This document shows, piece by piece, positions 18,198-27,764 of a stretch of DNA of 64,000 nt. A program made the translations under genes and the position numbers. Each line of letters starts with the position of its first letter. Position 1 is the first letter of the stretch. This DNA is from Nostoc sp. S4. GTDB lineage: Bacteria; Cyanobacteriota; Cyanobacteriia; Cyanobacteriales; Nostocaceae. The notes under the pieces were generated by a model. The model did not search any database and was not told the DNA's origin. It saw only the letters and a list, made by a program, of their open reading frames with translations. The stretch is taken from contig JAQYWR010000017.1 of NCBI GenBank assembly GCA_029379225.1, positions 1-64,000 of the forward strand. The letters are read 5' to 3'.

Positions 18198-19667
18198 ATG
18201 CAAATTCAAACACCAGACTGGGTGAAGCACGCTGTTTTCTACCAAATCTTTCCAGACCGCTTTGCTAGAAGCAAAAAGCCACGTAAACGCCTGTTACATG
18301 AAGCCCGTTGGGAAGATTGGGACGCTATGCCAACACTGCAAGGGTATAAAGGCGGTGACTTATGGGGCATTATGGAGGATTTAGACTACATCAAGGATCT
18401 GGGGATAAACGCGATTTATTTCACACCGATTTTTCAATCCGCCAGCAATCACCGCTATCATACCCACGATTATTACCAAGTTGACCCAATGCTGGGGGGT
18501 AACGAGGCTTTTAAAGAATTGCTCGACGCAGCCCATCAACGGAATATTAAAGTTGTTCTAGATGGGGTATTCAATCATTCGAGTCGGGGCTTTTTCTTTT
18601 TCCATGACGTTTTAGAGAATGGTCCCCATTCTCCTTGGGTAAATTGGTTCAAAGTAGAAGGCTGGCCTGTTTCACCATATAATGGAGAATTCCCTGCTAA
18701 CTATGTGGGTTGGGCGGGAAATCGCGCCTTGCCAGAATTTAACCACGATAACCCAGAAGTGCGGGAATACATTATGGAAATTGCCGAATATTGGATTAAA
18801 TTCGGCATTGATGGTTGGCGATTGGATGTACCATTTGAAATAAAAACTCCTGGTTTTTGGCAAGAATTTCGCGATCGCGTTAAGGCAATCAATCCTGAAG
18901 CTTACATTGTCGGCGAAGTCTGGGGAGATTCCCGCCAGTGGTTAGATGGGACGCAATTTGACGGCGTGATGAATTATCTGTTTGCTGGGCCGACAATTGC
19001 CTTTGCGGCTGGCGATCGCGTAGTCTTAGAACAAGTGCAAAGCCGCGACTATAAACCTTATCCACCCTTATTCGCTGCCGAGTACGGCACTAAAATTCAA
19101 GAATTACTCGAACTCTATCCTTGGGAAATTCAGTTGGCTCAACTTAATTTGTTGGCAAGTCACGATACAGCCCGATTAATGACCATTGCGGGTGGTGATG
19201 TACCTAGTGTAGAATTATCAACTCTACTATTACTCACCTTTCCTGGTGCTTCCAGCATCTACTATGGTGATGAAGTTGGCTTACCTGGCGGCATAGACCC
19301 AGATTCACGTCGTGGTTTTCCTTTACAGACCAACTGGAATCAAGAAATTTTTAATACTCATCAGCAATTAATTGCCCTCCGCCACGCTTACCCAGCATTG
19401 CGTACAGGTGATTACCAAGTCCTCTATGCCCAAGGACAACTTTACATCTTCGCGCGAACTTTGGAGCAAGAAGAATTGATAATTGGCGTCAACGCTGGGA
19501 CAAGTTCGGCAACAGCAAATGTAGATATCACCAGTTTGCATACTCAACCCAACAAGCTTTTATATGGTAGTGCTGAACTTGAGTGGAATAGTGAAGGAGA
19601 AACTCCCCAGTTGTCGTTAACTATTCCCGAACGAAGTGGTTGTATTTTGGGGCTAGGGAGTAGGTAG
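18198..19667 (+). CDS. GH13 alpha-amylase family enzyme (neopullulanase-like)
   Basis: 489 residues. Glycoside hydrolase 13 landmarks: FYQIFPDRF near the N-terminus, DGVFNHSSRG (region I), GIDGWRLDVP with the nucleophile Asp at about 209, IVGEVWG with the acid Glu at about 239, and ASHDTARL with the third Asp at about 320. The early PDRFARS and the lack of an N-terminal beta domain fit the neopullulanase/cyclomaltodextrinase-like intracellular branch. It probably trims alpha-glucans and may work with glycogen made through GlgC. Exact specificity cannot be read from sequence. Confidence 0.9.
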   Translation: MQIQTPDWVKHAVFYQIFPDRFARSKKPRKRLLHEARWEDWDAMPTLQGYKGGDLWGIMEDLDYIKDLGINAIYFTPIFQSASNHRYHTHDYYQVDPMLGGNEAFKELLDAAHQRNIKVVLDGVFNHSSRGFFFFHDVLENGPHSPWVNWFKVEGWPVSPYNGEFPANYVGWAGNRALPEFNHDNPEVREYIMEIAEYWIKFGIDGWRLDVPFEIKTPGFWQEFRDRVKAINPEAYIVGEVWGDSRQWLDGTQFDGVMNYLFAGPTIAFAAGDRVVLEQVQSRDYKPYPPLFAAEYGTKIQELLELYPWEIQLAQLNLLASHDTARLMTIAGGDVPSVELSTLLLLTFPGASSIYYGDEVGLPGGIDPDSRRGFPLQTNWNQEIFNTHQQLIALRHAYPALRTGDYQVLYAQGQLYIFARTLEQEELIIGVNAGTSSATANVDITSLHTQPNKLLYGSAELEWNSEGETPQLSLTIPERSGCILGLGSR

Positions 19668-19801
19668 GGACTAGGGAGATGGGGAGATAGGGAGATGGGG
19701 AGTATAGGAGGATGAAGAAGAAATCTTTCCCCCCACACCTCCCACCCTTCCCACACTCCCCCATCCCCCCACACTCCCTGTTTGCCCCATTCCCTATGCC
19801 C
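19668..19801. repeat. G-rich intergenic repeat, third copy (inverted)
   Basis: GGGGAGATAGGGAGATGGGGA words, then GAAGAAGAAATCTTTCCCCCC (reverse complement of the core seen near 4530 and 6257), then CCTCCCACCCTTCCCACACT. It lies between the convergent GH13 and fasciclin genes and can fold; a role as a bidirectional terminator is possible. Confidence 0.65.
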
Positions 19802-20221
19802 TTACTTCCCTGCCACCATTGCAGGCATCAGCACTACATCAATAACGTGGATAACGCCATTGTCTGCCAAAATGTCTGTTTTGATGACATTGGCGTCATT
19901 GACCTTAATTTTGCCATCGACAGATTCAATAGCTAGAATCGACCCTTCAAGCGTCTCTGCTTCATTAATCTGTACCAAGTCATCAGACCTGACATCTCCA
20001 CTCGCTACATGATACGCCACAATTTTCTTGAGCTTGGGAATGTCTTGTAGTAACGAATCTAAAGTTCCCTCTGGCAAATTGGCAAAAGCTTCGTCAGTAG
20101 GTGCAAAAAGTGTCCAAGAACCAGGACTTTTAAGAACTTCTAAGAAGTCTACAGCTTTAACAGCCTTTATCAGTGTATTGAAATTTCCTGCTGCGATCGC
20201 AGTTTCCACAAGGTCAGCCAT
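19802..20221 (-). CDS. Fasciclin (FAS1) domain protein
   Basis: 139 residues from the Met at 20221 (MADLVETAIAAGNFNTLIKAV), the usual start of this cyanobacterial group; an in-frame ATG three codons upstream is the alternative. The whole protein is one FAS1 domain: motif H1 around SWTLFAPTDEAFANLPEG and H2 around NGVIHVIDVVLMP. FAS1 domains mediate adhesion or ligand binding. There is no signal peptide, so it is cytoplasmic or exported by another route. Confidence 0.92.
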   Translation of the reverse strand: MADLVETAIAAGNFNTLIKAVKAVDFLEVLKSPGSWTLFAPTDEAFANLPEGTLDSLLQDIPKLKKIVAYHVASGDVRSDDLVQINEAETLEGSILAIESVDGKIKVNDANVIKTDILADNGVIHVIDVVLMPAMVAGK

Positions 20222-20371
20222 GAGGTGCATTACGTAATACTATAAGTTACTTATAAAGTGACTAAAATACTCTTAGCCTCTATCAACAGAAAGGTTGCTG
20301 GCAATTAAACACACACTAACAGAGTGATTTAGTGCTGTTACACTGGAGAATGACCCCAAGAACCACTGATT

Positions 20372-20608
20372 ATGCTAAAGCGTTCTAAGTTCGAGACAAC
20401 TCAGTCTCAGATTATGCATCGTGCTGAGGATTTGATTAGTGCAGCCTCAAATCGTTACCGCATTACGGTTCAAGTGGCGAATCGTGCCAAGCGTCGGCGT
20501 TATGAAGACTTTGAAAGTAATGAAGATGCGATGATGAAGCCAGTGCTAAGGGCAATTATCGAGATGTCCGATGAATTGACTCAGCCAGAAATTATTGGCG
20601 AACTATAA
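20372..20608 (+). CDS. rpoZ: RNA polymerase omega subunit
   Basis: 78 residues matching the short cyanobacterial omega: [33 protein letters not shown] near the N-terminus, then the acidic helix ([27 protein letters not shown]). It aids assembly and stability of RNA polymerase. It stands 151 bases from the divergent fasciclin gene; an earlier ATG at about 20350 is out of frame. Confidence 0.93.
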   Translation: MLKRSKFETTQSQIMHRAEDLISAASNRYRITVQVANRAKRRRYEDFESNEDAMMKPVLRAIIEMSDELTQPEIIGEL

Positions 20609-20731
20609 AAATAGTCATCAGTGCTGAGTGATGAGTGCTGAGTTAGGAGTTAAGAGTTCTAAATTCTCAGTTATGAATTCTGAATCAGGCAAATTCATAT
20701 TTGCACTCAGCAACACCCAAAATCTTGTTCT

Positions 20732-21325
20732 ATGAAAAACAGAAAATTTCGGTTGAAATCAGTTCTTTCAAAACTCAAAACTCAGTACTCAGCAGTACTA
20801 TTTGCCTTAATAGTGGGTTCAATTGTTTTGGCAGGGTTATCTACTATTCAACCAGGGACTGCACAGACAATTGCTCCTACTGAAGTTTGGCAGATAGTAT
20901 ACCAAAAATTGCCCGATTTTCCCCGAGAAAATAAGTATATCAGCAAAGAAAATGGCAAAGTTGCGGAAAACAATACCCTAGCAAATCGCTTGATTCGATA
21001 TCATATTTATACCAAAGGGCGTGCCCCAAATTATCGTTTGGATTGGAAATTAACTTTAGCTGATTACCTGGGTGCAAACGAAATTATATATGATACTAGC
21101 TATCCAGGAAATGATACATTGCGAAAAAATCCTTTGGAAGGCGATCGCGCTGCTATTGCCCATCTTACTCGCAGCCAGCGCAATGCCTTAGTACAAGTTT
21201 TAGTCAATATATTTAATCCTACTTCCCAAACTACACCAGCCCCTCGCTCCAACACCACACCCAGTCCTGCTAGATCGACAACCCCACAGCCACCCCAAGG
21301 TGGAGGTGCCGAATTACTAAAATAA
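20732..21325 (+). CDS. Secreted protein of unknown function
   Basis: 197 residues. Residues 1-45 are a basic N-terminus followed by a hydrophobic stretch (AVLFALIVGSIVLAGLS) and a likely cleavage near PGTAQT, so it is exported. The mature part (about 50-155) has no motif I recognise; the C-terminal 45 residues are Pro/Thr/Ser-rich (PAPRSNTTPSPARSTTPQPP), probably flexible. It sits between rpoZ and a DUF1818 gene on the same strand. Confidence 0.75.
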   Translation: MKNRKFRLKSVLSKLKTQYSAVLFALIVGSIVLAGLSTIQPGTAQTIAPTEVWQIVYQKLPDFPRENKYISKENGKVAENNTLANRLIRYHIYTKGRAPNYRLDWKLTLADYLGANEIIYDTSYPGNDTLRKNPLEGDRAAIAHLTRSQRNALVQVLVNIFNPTSQTTPAPRSNTTPSPARSTTPQPPQGGGAELLK

Positions 21326-21363
21326 TAGGATTTTAAGTTGTAAATTAATAACTCCTAACCTCT

Positions 21364-21391
21364 TGTACAGACGCGATTAATAGCGTCTCTA
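21364..21391 (+). repeat. Small dispersed repeat in the DUF1818 leader
   Basis: TGTACAGACGCGATTAATAG followed by CGTCTCTA. Almost the same 27 bases occur inside dnaG at 48389-48416. Here it ends 4 bases before the ATG at 21396 and so occupies the translation initiation region. Confidence 0.7.
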
Positions 21392-21395
21392 GATT

Positions 21396-21761
21396 ATGGA
21401 ACGCGTTGTCAAAAGCGGAGCTGGTTGGCGCATTGGCTGGAACCCCGATGCACCTGAATTTAAAGGTTTAATAGGTACAGATGACTGGGCAATTGAGTTA
21501 ACCGAAACTGAGTTGAATGATTTTTGCCGTCTACTGGCACAGCTAGCAGATACCATGAAACAACTCGCAACAGAATTAATGGAAGAGGAAAAAATTGCCT
21601 GTGAAGCTGAAAGCGATTTATTATGGATGGAAGTAGAAGGCTATCCCCACGACTACAGTCTGCGTTTCATTTTAAATACAGGGCGATGTGGAGAAGGTAA
21701 ATGGAATGCTTCTGTTGTTGCAGATTTACTCCAAGCCACTGTGATGCTCAAAGTTTTTTAA
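21396..21761 (+). CDS. DUF1818 family protein
   Basis: 121 residues that I recognise as the cyanobacteria-specific DUF1818 family: N-terminal VKSGAGWRIGWNPDAPEFKG, a central acidic helix (LAQLADTMKQLATELMEEE) and a C-terminal EGKWNASVVADLLQA. Soluble; function unknown. A dispersed repeat lies directly in front of the start, and a tRNA gene follows on the same strand. Confidence 0.8.
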   Translation: MERVVKSGAGWRIGWNPDAPEFKGLIGTDDWAIELTETELNDFCRLLAQLADTMKQLATELMEEEKIACEAESDLLWMEVEGYPHDYSLRFILNTGRCGEGKWNASVVADLLQATVMLKVF

Positions 21762-21794
21762 ATCTTAAATCTAGATTTTTGCTTGTTTTCATGC

Positions 21795-21800
21795 TATAAT
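21795..21800 (+). promoter_or_regulatory. Probable -10 box for the tRNA-Pro gene
   Basis: A perfect TATAAT, about 68 bases upstream of the tRNA 5' end. The -35 region at about 21772 (TAGATT) is weak. Position and match make it a fair candidate only. Confidence 0.4.
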
Positions 21801-21867
21801 AGCGAAAGTCAATAAATAGATTCTTAGATTTATAATTGCCAAAATCTAAAATCTAAAATTGAGTATT

Positions 21868-21941
21868 CGGGGCGTAGCGCAGCTTGGTAGCGCGCCACTT
21901 TGGGGTAGTGGAGGTCGTGGGTTCGAATCCCGCCGCTCCGA
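21868..21941 (+). tRNA. tRNA-Pro (anticodon GGG)
   Basis: Full cloverleaf. The acceptor arm CGGGGCG pairs with CGCTCCG (one G-U) and is followed by discriminator A. D arm GCGCAGCTTGGTAGCGC. Anticodon stem CCACT/AGTGG with loop TTGGGGT giving anticodon GGG. T arm GTGGGTTCGAATCCCGC. CCA is not encoded. It reads CCC and CCU proline codons. Confidence 0.97.
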
Positions 21942-21957
21942 TTGATAATAAAGGATG

Positions 21958-21992
21958 TCTGCTAGTCTTTTGAAAAGATTGGCAGATTTTTT
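21958..21992 (+). terminator. Rho-independent terminator after tRNA-Pro
   Basis: TCTGCTAGTCTTTT pairs with AAAAGATTGGCAGA (two G-U pairs) across a very short loop, followed by TTTTTTAATT. It begins 17 bases after the tRNA, so it ends that transcript. Confidence 0.85.
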
Positions 21993-22230
21993 AATTAGGA
22001 TATTTCTTGGTAGTCTCTGCAAGACACTACCAAATCATTATAAAATTACTTACATTTATGATTAGACTTATTGGAAAAATTATTCTTTACATTCTCTTTT
22101 GTGCGCTTGTCTTGCTCATAGGTAATACAAAAATATTTATACAAGAGACTCCATAAGTTGTACTCATAAGAAGCAATAAAAATTTCTTTTCCCTACTCCC
22201 ACTCTCAATTGCCTATTTTTCAAGTTAGGT

Positions 22231-23779
22231 CTATTCCAAAGCTTCACTACAAATAATAATAGGAATTGGCTCAGACATTGTAGGCAAACTATTATTTAGC
22301 CATTCCTGCATATTATGTTGACGGTAAATTTGCACCAGTTGATTGAATAATTCCTGACCTATGAAACCATTACGTCGCAATATATTTAACTCACGATTGA
22401 TGACTTGATTTATAGAACTGCGAAAGACCTTTTCTAGAATATTGATTTCACTTTTTACTTTTTCGTCTGTAATTAATTTAAAAAATATTCTCAGTTCACG
22501 GAGAATATACCGCTGCCCCTGAGTCAAACGCTGGTTAAATTCCCGTTCTGCTTGACGATGCTTTACCTCTTCTACAAATTGGGATTTAACATGCATCACA
22601 GTAGAATTATGCCCTTTGGGAACTGTTAACGTGGGAGTAGTATAATCAGCTTTAATTGCGCCCAAGATGCGAGGGATATCCCTAGAAACTATATTTCCCT
22701 CATCGTCTAATAAAAACAACTGCTGATAGCCTTTGATATCAGCTCGATTAGGGTCTGAAGCTTCACAAAAAATGTATGTTCCCTTCTGCTGCATAGAAAA
22801 CTTAGCTGTACGTATACTATTTGGTAAACTAGCAATTCGCTCAAATTCACCGGGTTCTTCTTTTTGTAGTTTTCTAAGAATTTCTTCGGCTTCATTTAAA
22901 TCTAAAAAATCCTCTTCTTCCATATCAAAGAGGCTCAATTGTTTACCCTGTTGTTCATAAATAGCATACATAGCTTCTTCGTTTAATTGCTCAGTTCGGT
23001 CAAGAATTGCAGCATCTTCACCAATAGAGTCATGGATTTCTTGAATTCTATTTTTTAGCTTTTGCTTTAAGCCTTTTTCCACTCACTGGAAGTATTGCTT
23101 TAAGTCAGGAGGGTCTATTGGTAAATCTGTTTTGTCATCTTGATGGAATAGTTTTAACTGATAGTAAATATCCCAAGCACTTTTATTGCGTGGAGTCAAT
23201 TATGACATTGAGTTCAGTATTATGGGTGATACCGCAAAGAGTAAGATTAGATGAGCCAATAATAGCAATACCTTTTTCTGTTCGTTCTAAAGTTCTACCT
23301 TTGCCATTATAGATAGCACCATAGTCAAAAATATAGGCTTTAGCGTGTAAAGTTCCCTTGGTGTAAACTCGGACATGAAGCCGTTTTTCTTCAATCATCT
23401 GCACTAGATTTTTTACCAGTGTTTCAGCTTCATCTGTCTGATCCATTAGTTCTATACTAGAACGGATATTGGCTGCTGTATCGTTAGCCATCCGTTTTTC
23501 TTCTGTGCGTTTGGGATATTTTTGAGCTTCAACTTTATCTGCAATTAATTCTAGTCGTCGATATCCTTGGGCGATTTGTTCTATAGTTTCGCGGTTGCTG
23601 GTGTTACCAATTAGTAGGCGTAGTTCTTTAATATTAGTGAGGCGTTCTGCAATGGCGGTGAAGCCAGATAAAAAGAAGTAACCTACTGCAAAATGCGCTG
23701 CTGCTGATGAGTCGAGAATACAGTTTATTTGGTCTACTAATTTTTGATTGCGATTATCTATAATATCATGTGTGGGCAT
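22231..23779 (-). pseudogene. PLD-nuclease/helicase gene with the helicase core deleted
   Basis: Starts at 23779 (MPTHDIIDNRNQKLVDQ) with a phospholipase D-like domain: HAKAYIF and GSSNLT near residues 145-180. At 23183 the frame hits a stop; a one-base shift continues as RNKSAWDIYYQLKLFHQDD and PPDLKQYFQ, then TGA at about 23083. The same frame goes on from GTG 23082 for 283 residues (QEIHDSIGEDAAILDRTEQL, later LTQGQRYILRELRIFF). I associate the front part with the N-terminus and the rear part with the C-terminus of large SNF2-type helicases; all motor motifs between are missing. So: one frameshift, one stop and a large internal deletion. The 283-codon rear part could still be translated from the GTG. 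Confidence 0.7.
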
Positions 23780-23809
23780 AAGTTCTATAACTAATAGGAA
23801 AATAAAATT

Positions 23810-24103
23810 ATGAGCGATTCAGAACGTATAGAAAAACTGGTTGAGTCCAACGCTAAAGCAATTCAAGCATTGACAGAGCGAACCAATGAATTTATTCAAT
23901 CTAACGCTAAAGCAATTCAAGCATTGACTGATTTATCTAGTAGCATTTTACCGAGACTAGATGAGATGCAACGGCAAATAGTTAATACACAACGCCAAAT
24001 GATTGATAATCAAAGAAGAATTGATGATAATACGGCAGATATTAGAGAGTTAACGTTAGAAAACCAGAGAATTTTGAAATATCTGGAATCTTTGAAAAAA
24101 TAA
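23810..24103 (+). CDS. Small coiled-coil protein
   Basis: 97 residues, nearly all helical heptad pattern. Two near-identical segments (ESNAKAIQALTERTNEFIQ and QSNAKAIQALTDLSSSILP) show internal duplication, followed by QRQIVNTQRQMIDNQRRIDDN. No membrane segment or catalytic motif. Such proteins often sit beside restriction or helicase genes in cyanobacteria; here the divergent neighbour is the dead PLD/helicase gene. Its 3' end overlaps the antisense antitoxin-like gene. Confidence 0.65.
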   Translation: MSDSERIEKLVESNAKAIQALTERTNEFIQSNAKAIQALTDLSSSILPRLDEMQRQIVNTQRQMIDNQRRIDDNTADIRELTLENQRILKYLESLKK

Positions 24104-24324
24104 TTTTCTTCTTGCAGTTGTCTATCTATTTCTTCAGCACTTTTTGGTGTGCGTTTAGCGTGAACTTCTTCTATAATTTCTATTGCAGAACGCTGTTTTA
24201 CTTTAGTCTTTTCTGGCAAAATAACAAATACATCAACGTTGTCACCAATCTCAGCTTCTGGAAGTTCTATTTCTATTTTGTTTCCTGGTAAAACTTTAGT
24301 TGTGATGCGGAAAGCTGCTTGCAT
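24010..24324 (-). CDS. Antitoxin-like protein with an aberrant tail
   Basis: 104 residues. The first 75 (MQAAFRITTKVLPGNKIEIE, ending in EIIEEVHAKRTPKSAEEIDRQLQEE) resemble small cyanobacterial antitoxin-type proteins that pair with PIN toxins and normally stop a few residues after this point. Here the frame runs on for about 30 residues (YFFKDSRYFKIL...) encoded antisense to the coiled-coil gene, so the natural end seems lost by rearrangement. No toxin gene follows. Start by ATG at 24324, 21 bases after the stop of the 71-residue fragment. Family assignment is tentative. Confidence 0.5.
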   Translation of the reverse strand: MQAAFRITTKVLPGNKIEIELPEAEIGDNVDVFVILPEKTKVKQRSAIEIIEEVHAKRTPKSAEEIDRQLQEENYFFKDSRYFKILWFSNVNSLISAVLSSILL

Positions 24325-24345
24325 GATTTTTTCAACCTTATATAG

Positions 24346-24561
24346 TTAGGACAAAAAAGCATTATCTGTACCCCCAGATGCTAATAATAAAGGCTCGTCT
24401 ATCAATTCATTAGCAACTACATCAGTCATTTTTCGACGAGAAAGTTCTTTATTCACTCTTTCGTAGTTCAATTGACTCCAAAACAATTTTTTAAGTGCAT
24501 CAAGACTTTTAAGATTTTGCAGTGAGTTCAAGACAGACTGTTGCAGTTCTAATACAGACAT
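24346..24561 (-). pseudogene. Truncated N-terminal fragment, possibly of a restriction-type methylase
   Basis: 71 codons from ATG 24561: MSVLELQQSVLNSLQNLKSL, then ALKKLFWSQLNYERVNKELS and LLLASGGTDNAFLS. The pattern ELNYxRVNxxLSRR...L.ASGG recalls the first 70 residues of large Eco57I-type proteins in cyanobacteria, which would be 10 or more times longer. Taken as a truncated relic; alternatively an independent small protein. Confidence 0.4.
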
Positions 24562-24799
24562 AAATGTAAAGCCTGTTCGAGTTGTGTATTTTTACTAAAA
24601 AGTGCAGCAAATGACCACGAGGTTTATAACTCGCAGTATTTTTAAAGTTTTTAAAGCACGAAAAATTACCGCTATTCAGAGAAAAATCTGTTGCGTTGAA
24701 ATTGTTATATACCTGTGAATTAAAAAAATTAAATAATCTCTAATGAGATATTTTTAGAAGTACTATGTCTCAATAAAGATACAAATTAAATTTAATTTA

Positions 24800-25823
24800 C
24801 CTACAGCAGATTGCAGGTAGATAGAGTACACTAAATGCTAGTGCATCAACCAGGACTATGAAAGCTTACTCCATCGACTTTCGAGAAAAAATAATTAACG
24901 CTTACTCTCAAGGCGATACATCAATTAGAAAACTAGCTTCTAGGTTTGATGTAAGTAAGGCTTTTATACAAAGGCTGCTTGTACTCAAAAGAACTCAAGG
25001 TCATGTAGAGCCACAAAAACAAGGTGGAGGGATGAAGAGTGATTTAGATAAGCATAAAATTGAGCTAGCTCAAATGGTAGAAAAATATCCAGATGCAACT
25101 TTATCTGAATATTGTGAATATTGGGGACAAACTTACAATAAATGGGTAAGCACTAGTGCTATGTGTCGTGCGTTGCAAAGACAAAATTTGACACAAAAAA
25201 AAAGACACTGCGTAGCAGTCAATGTGCAACTGAAAGAGTCCAAAAGCTCAGGTGCGAATTTTGGGATCAAGTTAAAGCTCTAGACCCGGAAAACTTGGTT
25301 TTCATCGATGAAATGGGTGTTTTACTTGGTTTAACACGAAGTCATGCTCGTAGCCCGTGTGGGCAAAGAGCGTATGATTTAAAACCATTTTATAGAGGTG
25401 CGAAAGTAACGGTTATTGGAGCAATAAGTTTAAAAAAAGTTTTAGCTGTCATGACGATGAATGGCTCAATGGATGGAAATGCATTTGAAGTATTTATCCA
25501 GAAATGTTTGCTCCCTCAATTATGGGTGGGTGCCGTAGTTGTTATGGATAATGTGCCATCTCACAAAGTAGCTTCGATTGAACCATTGATTCAATCAAAG
25601 GGTGCTAGTGTTCTCAATATGTCGCCGTATTCTCCTGATTTTAATCCGATTGAACTTTGGTGGTCGCAACTTAAAGCTTTTTTACGTCAATTCTCTCCAA
25701 CCACAACAAAAATGGTTGATATTCTGATTGCAACGGCTCTTGATTTGATAAATCCGAAACATTTAAAAAACTGGTTTACAGACTGTTGCTACTGTACTTC
25801 ATGAACCTGCAATCCGCTGTATG
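24800..25823 (+). mobile_element. IS630-family insertion sequence, 1024 bp
   Basis: Imperfect terminal inverted repeats: CCTACAGCAGATTGCAGGT at the left (24800-24818) and ACCTGCAATCCGCTGTATG at the right (25805-25823). TA dinucleotides flank both ends (24798-24799, 25824-25825), as expected for the TA target duplication of IS630/Tc1-mariner elements. The interior is the two-frame transposase. It seems complete. Confidence 0.88.
24858..25804 (+). CDS. IS630 transposase, two frames joined by -1 frameshift
   Basis: The first frame (24858-25283, 141 residues) holds the N-terminal helix-turn-helix (YSIDFREKIINAYSQGDTSI, then KLASRFDVSKAFIQRLL). The second frame starts upstream of the overlap and ends at 25804. 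It holds the DDE triad: Asp in VFIDEMGVLL, Asp in VVMDNVPSHK, Glu in SPDFNPIELWWSQLK. The frames overlap at a run of nine A (25195-25203); a -1 slip there gives NLTQKK-KTLRSSQCATERV, the continuous sequence expected for this family. Programmed frameshifting is therefore likely, and the enzyme looks intact. Confidence 0.88.
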
Positions 25824-26015
25824 TAATATTTTGTGCGGTGATTGTACTGAATTATTTGAAATTTACTGTAAAAATTTATAATCTCTGGAGAAGTTCACAC
25901 ATCAAGCATAAAGCTGAAATTAAAGGCATTATCGAAGATAAGTTTTAAACCTTATCCACAAAAAAGGCTAATAATAAAATTGCGTCTAGTCAGTGAATAC
26001 CCTAAAAAATTTGGT

Positions 26016-27764
26016 ATGTTACTCATGCTCAAACGCTTAGGCAGGCGTAAAATCTCCTCAGTAGCTATGCTGGCGCTTGTTATATGCTTTACTCTAGTAA
26101 GCGTGCATTCATGTAGGCAAACAAATATGATATCAGCACCTCATTTGCTGACCGATCCATTTTTGCAACTGCCAACTGATAATTCAGTGCGAGTAGTTTG
26201 GTTTACCGAGTTTGCTGGTTCTCAACATACAGTGTCCTACGGTGAAAATCTCAAACAAACTGCTAAGGCAGATACTATCAAACTCAGTCGCACGCGTGAA
26301 GACCAGAAGTCAAGAGTTGCAAACCAAACCCAAGACGGCCAAGTTTATCAAAAACCTGTTGGGCGTGACATTTGGCGACATGAAGCTGAGATAACTGGGT
26401 TAACTCCTGGTGTGCGGGTAAACTATCGCGTTACCAGTGTTCGGAAAGATGGCGAAGCTGTTAGCAGTGATGTTTTTAGCCTTGCAGCTACTCCAAAACC
26501 AGGTACACCATTAAAAATTCTGCTGACCTCAGATCATCAACTAAAGCCGATGACATCTGCAAATCTGCAAAAGGTAGTAGAAACAGTTGGACAAGTTGAT
26601 GGGGTATGGTTTGCTGGTGATTTAGTCAATGTTAGCGATCGCGCCTCGGAATGGTTTGATGATAATGGTGGTGGTGCGTTATTTCCTGGTTTACAAGGTC
26701 GTGCTAAATATGAAATGAACCACAACGGTGTTAAAACAATCTACACTGGTGGGCAAATTATTCAACATGCACCCATATTTACTTGCATTGGTAATCATGA
26801 AGTGATGGGGCGATATGCTAGAACTGAAAGTTTAGATGATGAATTTAATGATACCATTCCTCATGCAGTTGCCCAAAAATTGTATCCTAACAAATCTCTG
26901 AGAGATAATTCTTTTAATACTGTTACCTATGAAGAAATTTTTACTCTACCAACAAGTCAAGAAGGTGGAAAAAAATATTATGCAGTTAGCTTTGGTGATG
27001 TACGTCTCGTAGTACTATACATTACGAATATGTGGCGGACTCCCAAGTTAGATACACAGGTAAAAGGTAGATATAAAGAACCAGAAAAAGATTTGAATAA
27101 TCTAGAAAATTGGGGTTATGGACAGGTTATTTATGAGCCAATTGCTAAAGGTAGCAAGCAGTATAATTGGCTAGAGGCAGAACTCAACAGTCGTGAGTTT
27201 AAACAAGCAAAATACAAAGTTGTGATGTTTCATCATCCCCCGCATACTTTGGGTGATAATATAGTTCCTGCTTATACAGATTCAATACAAATAATTGAAC
27301 GCGATAATCATATTAAAGCAGTGCGTTACGAATACCCTAAAAACGCAGATTATATTATCCGTGATGTTGTGCCTTTGCTAGAAGCAGCTAATGTGCAATT
27401 GGTATTTTACGGACATTCCCATTTATGGAATCGCTTTGTTAGTTCCACTGGAATGCACTTTTTAGAAACATCTAATGTTGGTAATACTTATGGCGCTGCT
27501 TGGGGTAACAGAAAGCGAGAAGTACCAATTGGCTATCAAGAAGATTATGTTCAGCTTGGCGATCCCAATGGTTTAGAACCGATGCTACCAACAATTGCCC
27601 CTTTGTTAGGTGAAGATGGTAAACCAATGCCTTATATTGCCAGTAATGAGATTACAGTTTTTAGTATCTTTGATACAGGTATGGGTACGATTAGTAGTTA
27701 TCGTTTTGATACTCGCAAGCCGAATTCAGAAGTACTGAAGTTTGACGAATTTAAGTTGAAATAG
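26016..27764 (+). CDS. Purple acid phosphatase-like metallophosphoesterase, exported
   Basis: 582 residues from the ATG at 26016; the frame is open from a TTG 36 bases upstream. The N-terminus is basic, then hydrophobic (SSVAMLALVICFTLVSV), ending HSC, a possible lipobox. Residues about 50-170 form a fibronectin-like N-terminal domain (TDNSVRVVWFTEF, ITGLTPGVRVNYRV). The calcineurin-type core follows: LLTSDHQ, WFAGDLVNVSDR, CIGNHEVMGR, MFHHPPH and FYGHSHLWNR, supplying the two-metal ligands. Probably a periplasmic phosphatase; substrate unknown. Single gene downstream of the IS630 element. Confidence 0.88.
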   Translation: MLLMLKRLGRRKISSVAMLALVICFTLVSVHSCRQTNMISAPHLLTDPFLQLPTDNSVRVVWFTEFAGSQHTVSYGENLKQTAKADTIKLSRTREDQKSRVANQTQDGQVYQKPVGRDIWRHEAEITGLTPGVRVNYRVTSVRKDGEAVSSDVFSLAATPKPGTPLKILLTSDHQLKPMTSANLQKVVETVGQVDGVWFAGDLVNVSDRASEWFDDNGGGALFPGLQGRAKYEMNHNGVKTIYTGGQIIQHAPIFTCIGNHEVMGRYARTESLDDEFNDTIPHAVAQKLYPNKSLRDNSFNTVTYEEIFTLPTSQEGGKKYYAVSFGDVRLVVLYITNMWRTPKLDTQVKGRYKEPEKDLNNLENWGYGQVIYEPIAKGSKQYNWLEAELNSREFKQAKYKVVMFHHPPHTLGDNIVPAYTDSIQIIERDNHIKAVRYEYPKNADYIIRDVVPLLEAANVQLVFYGHSHLWNRFVSSTGMHFLETSNVGNTYGAAWGNRKREVPIGYQEDYVQLGDPNGLEPMLPTIAPLLGEDGKPMPYIASNEITVFSIFDTGMGTISSYRFDTRKPNSEVLKFDEFKLK

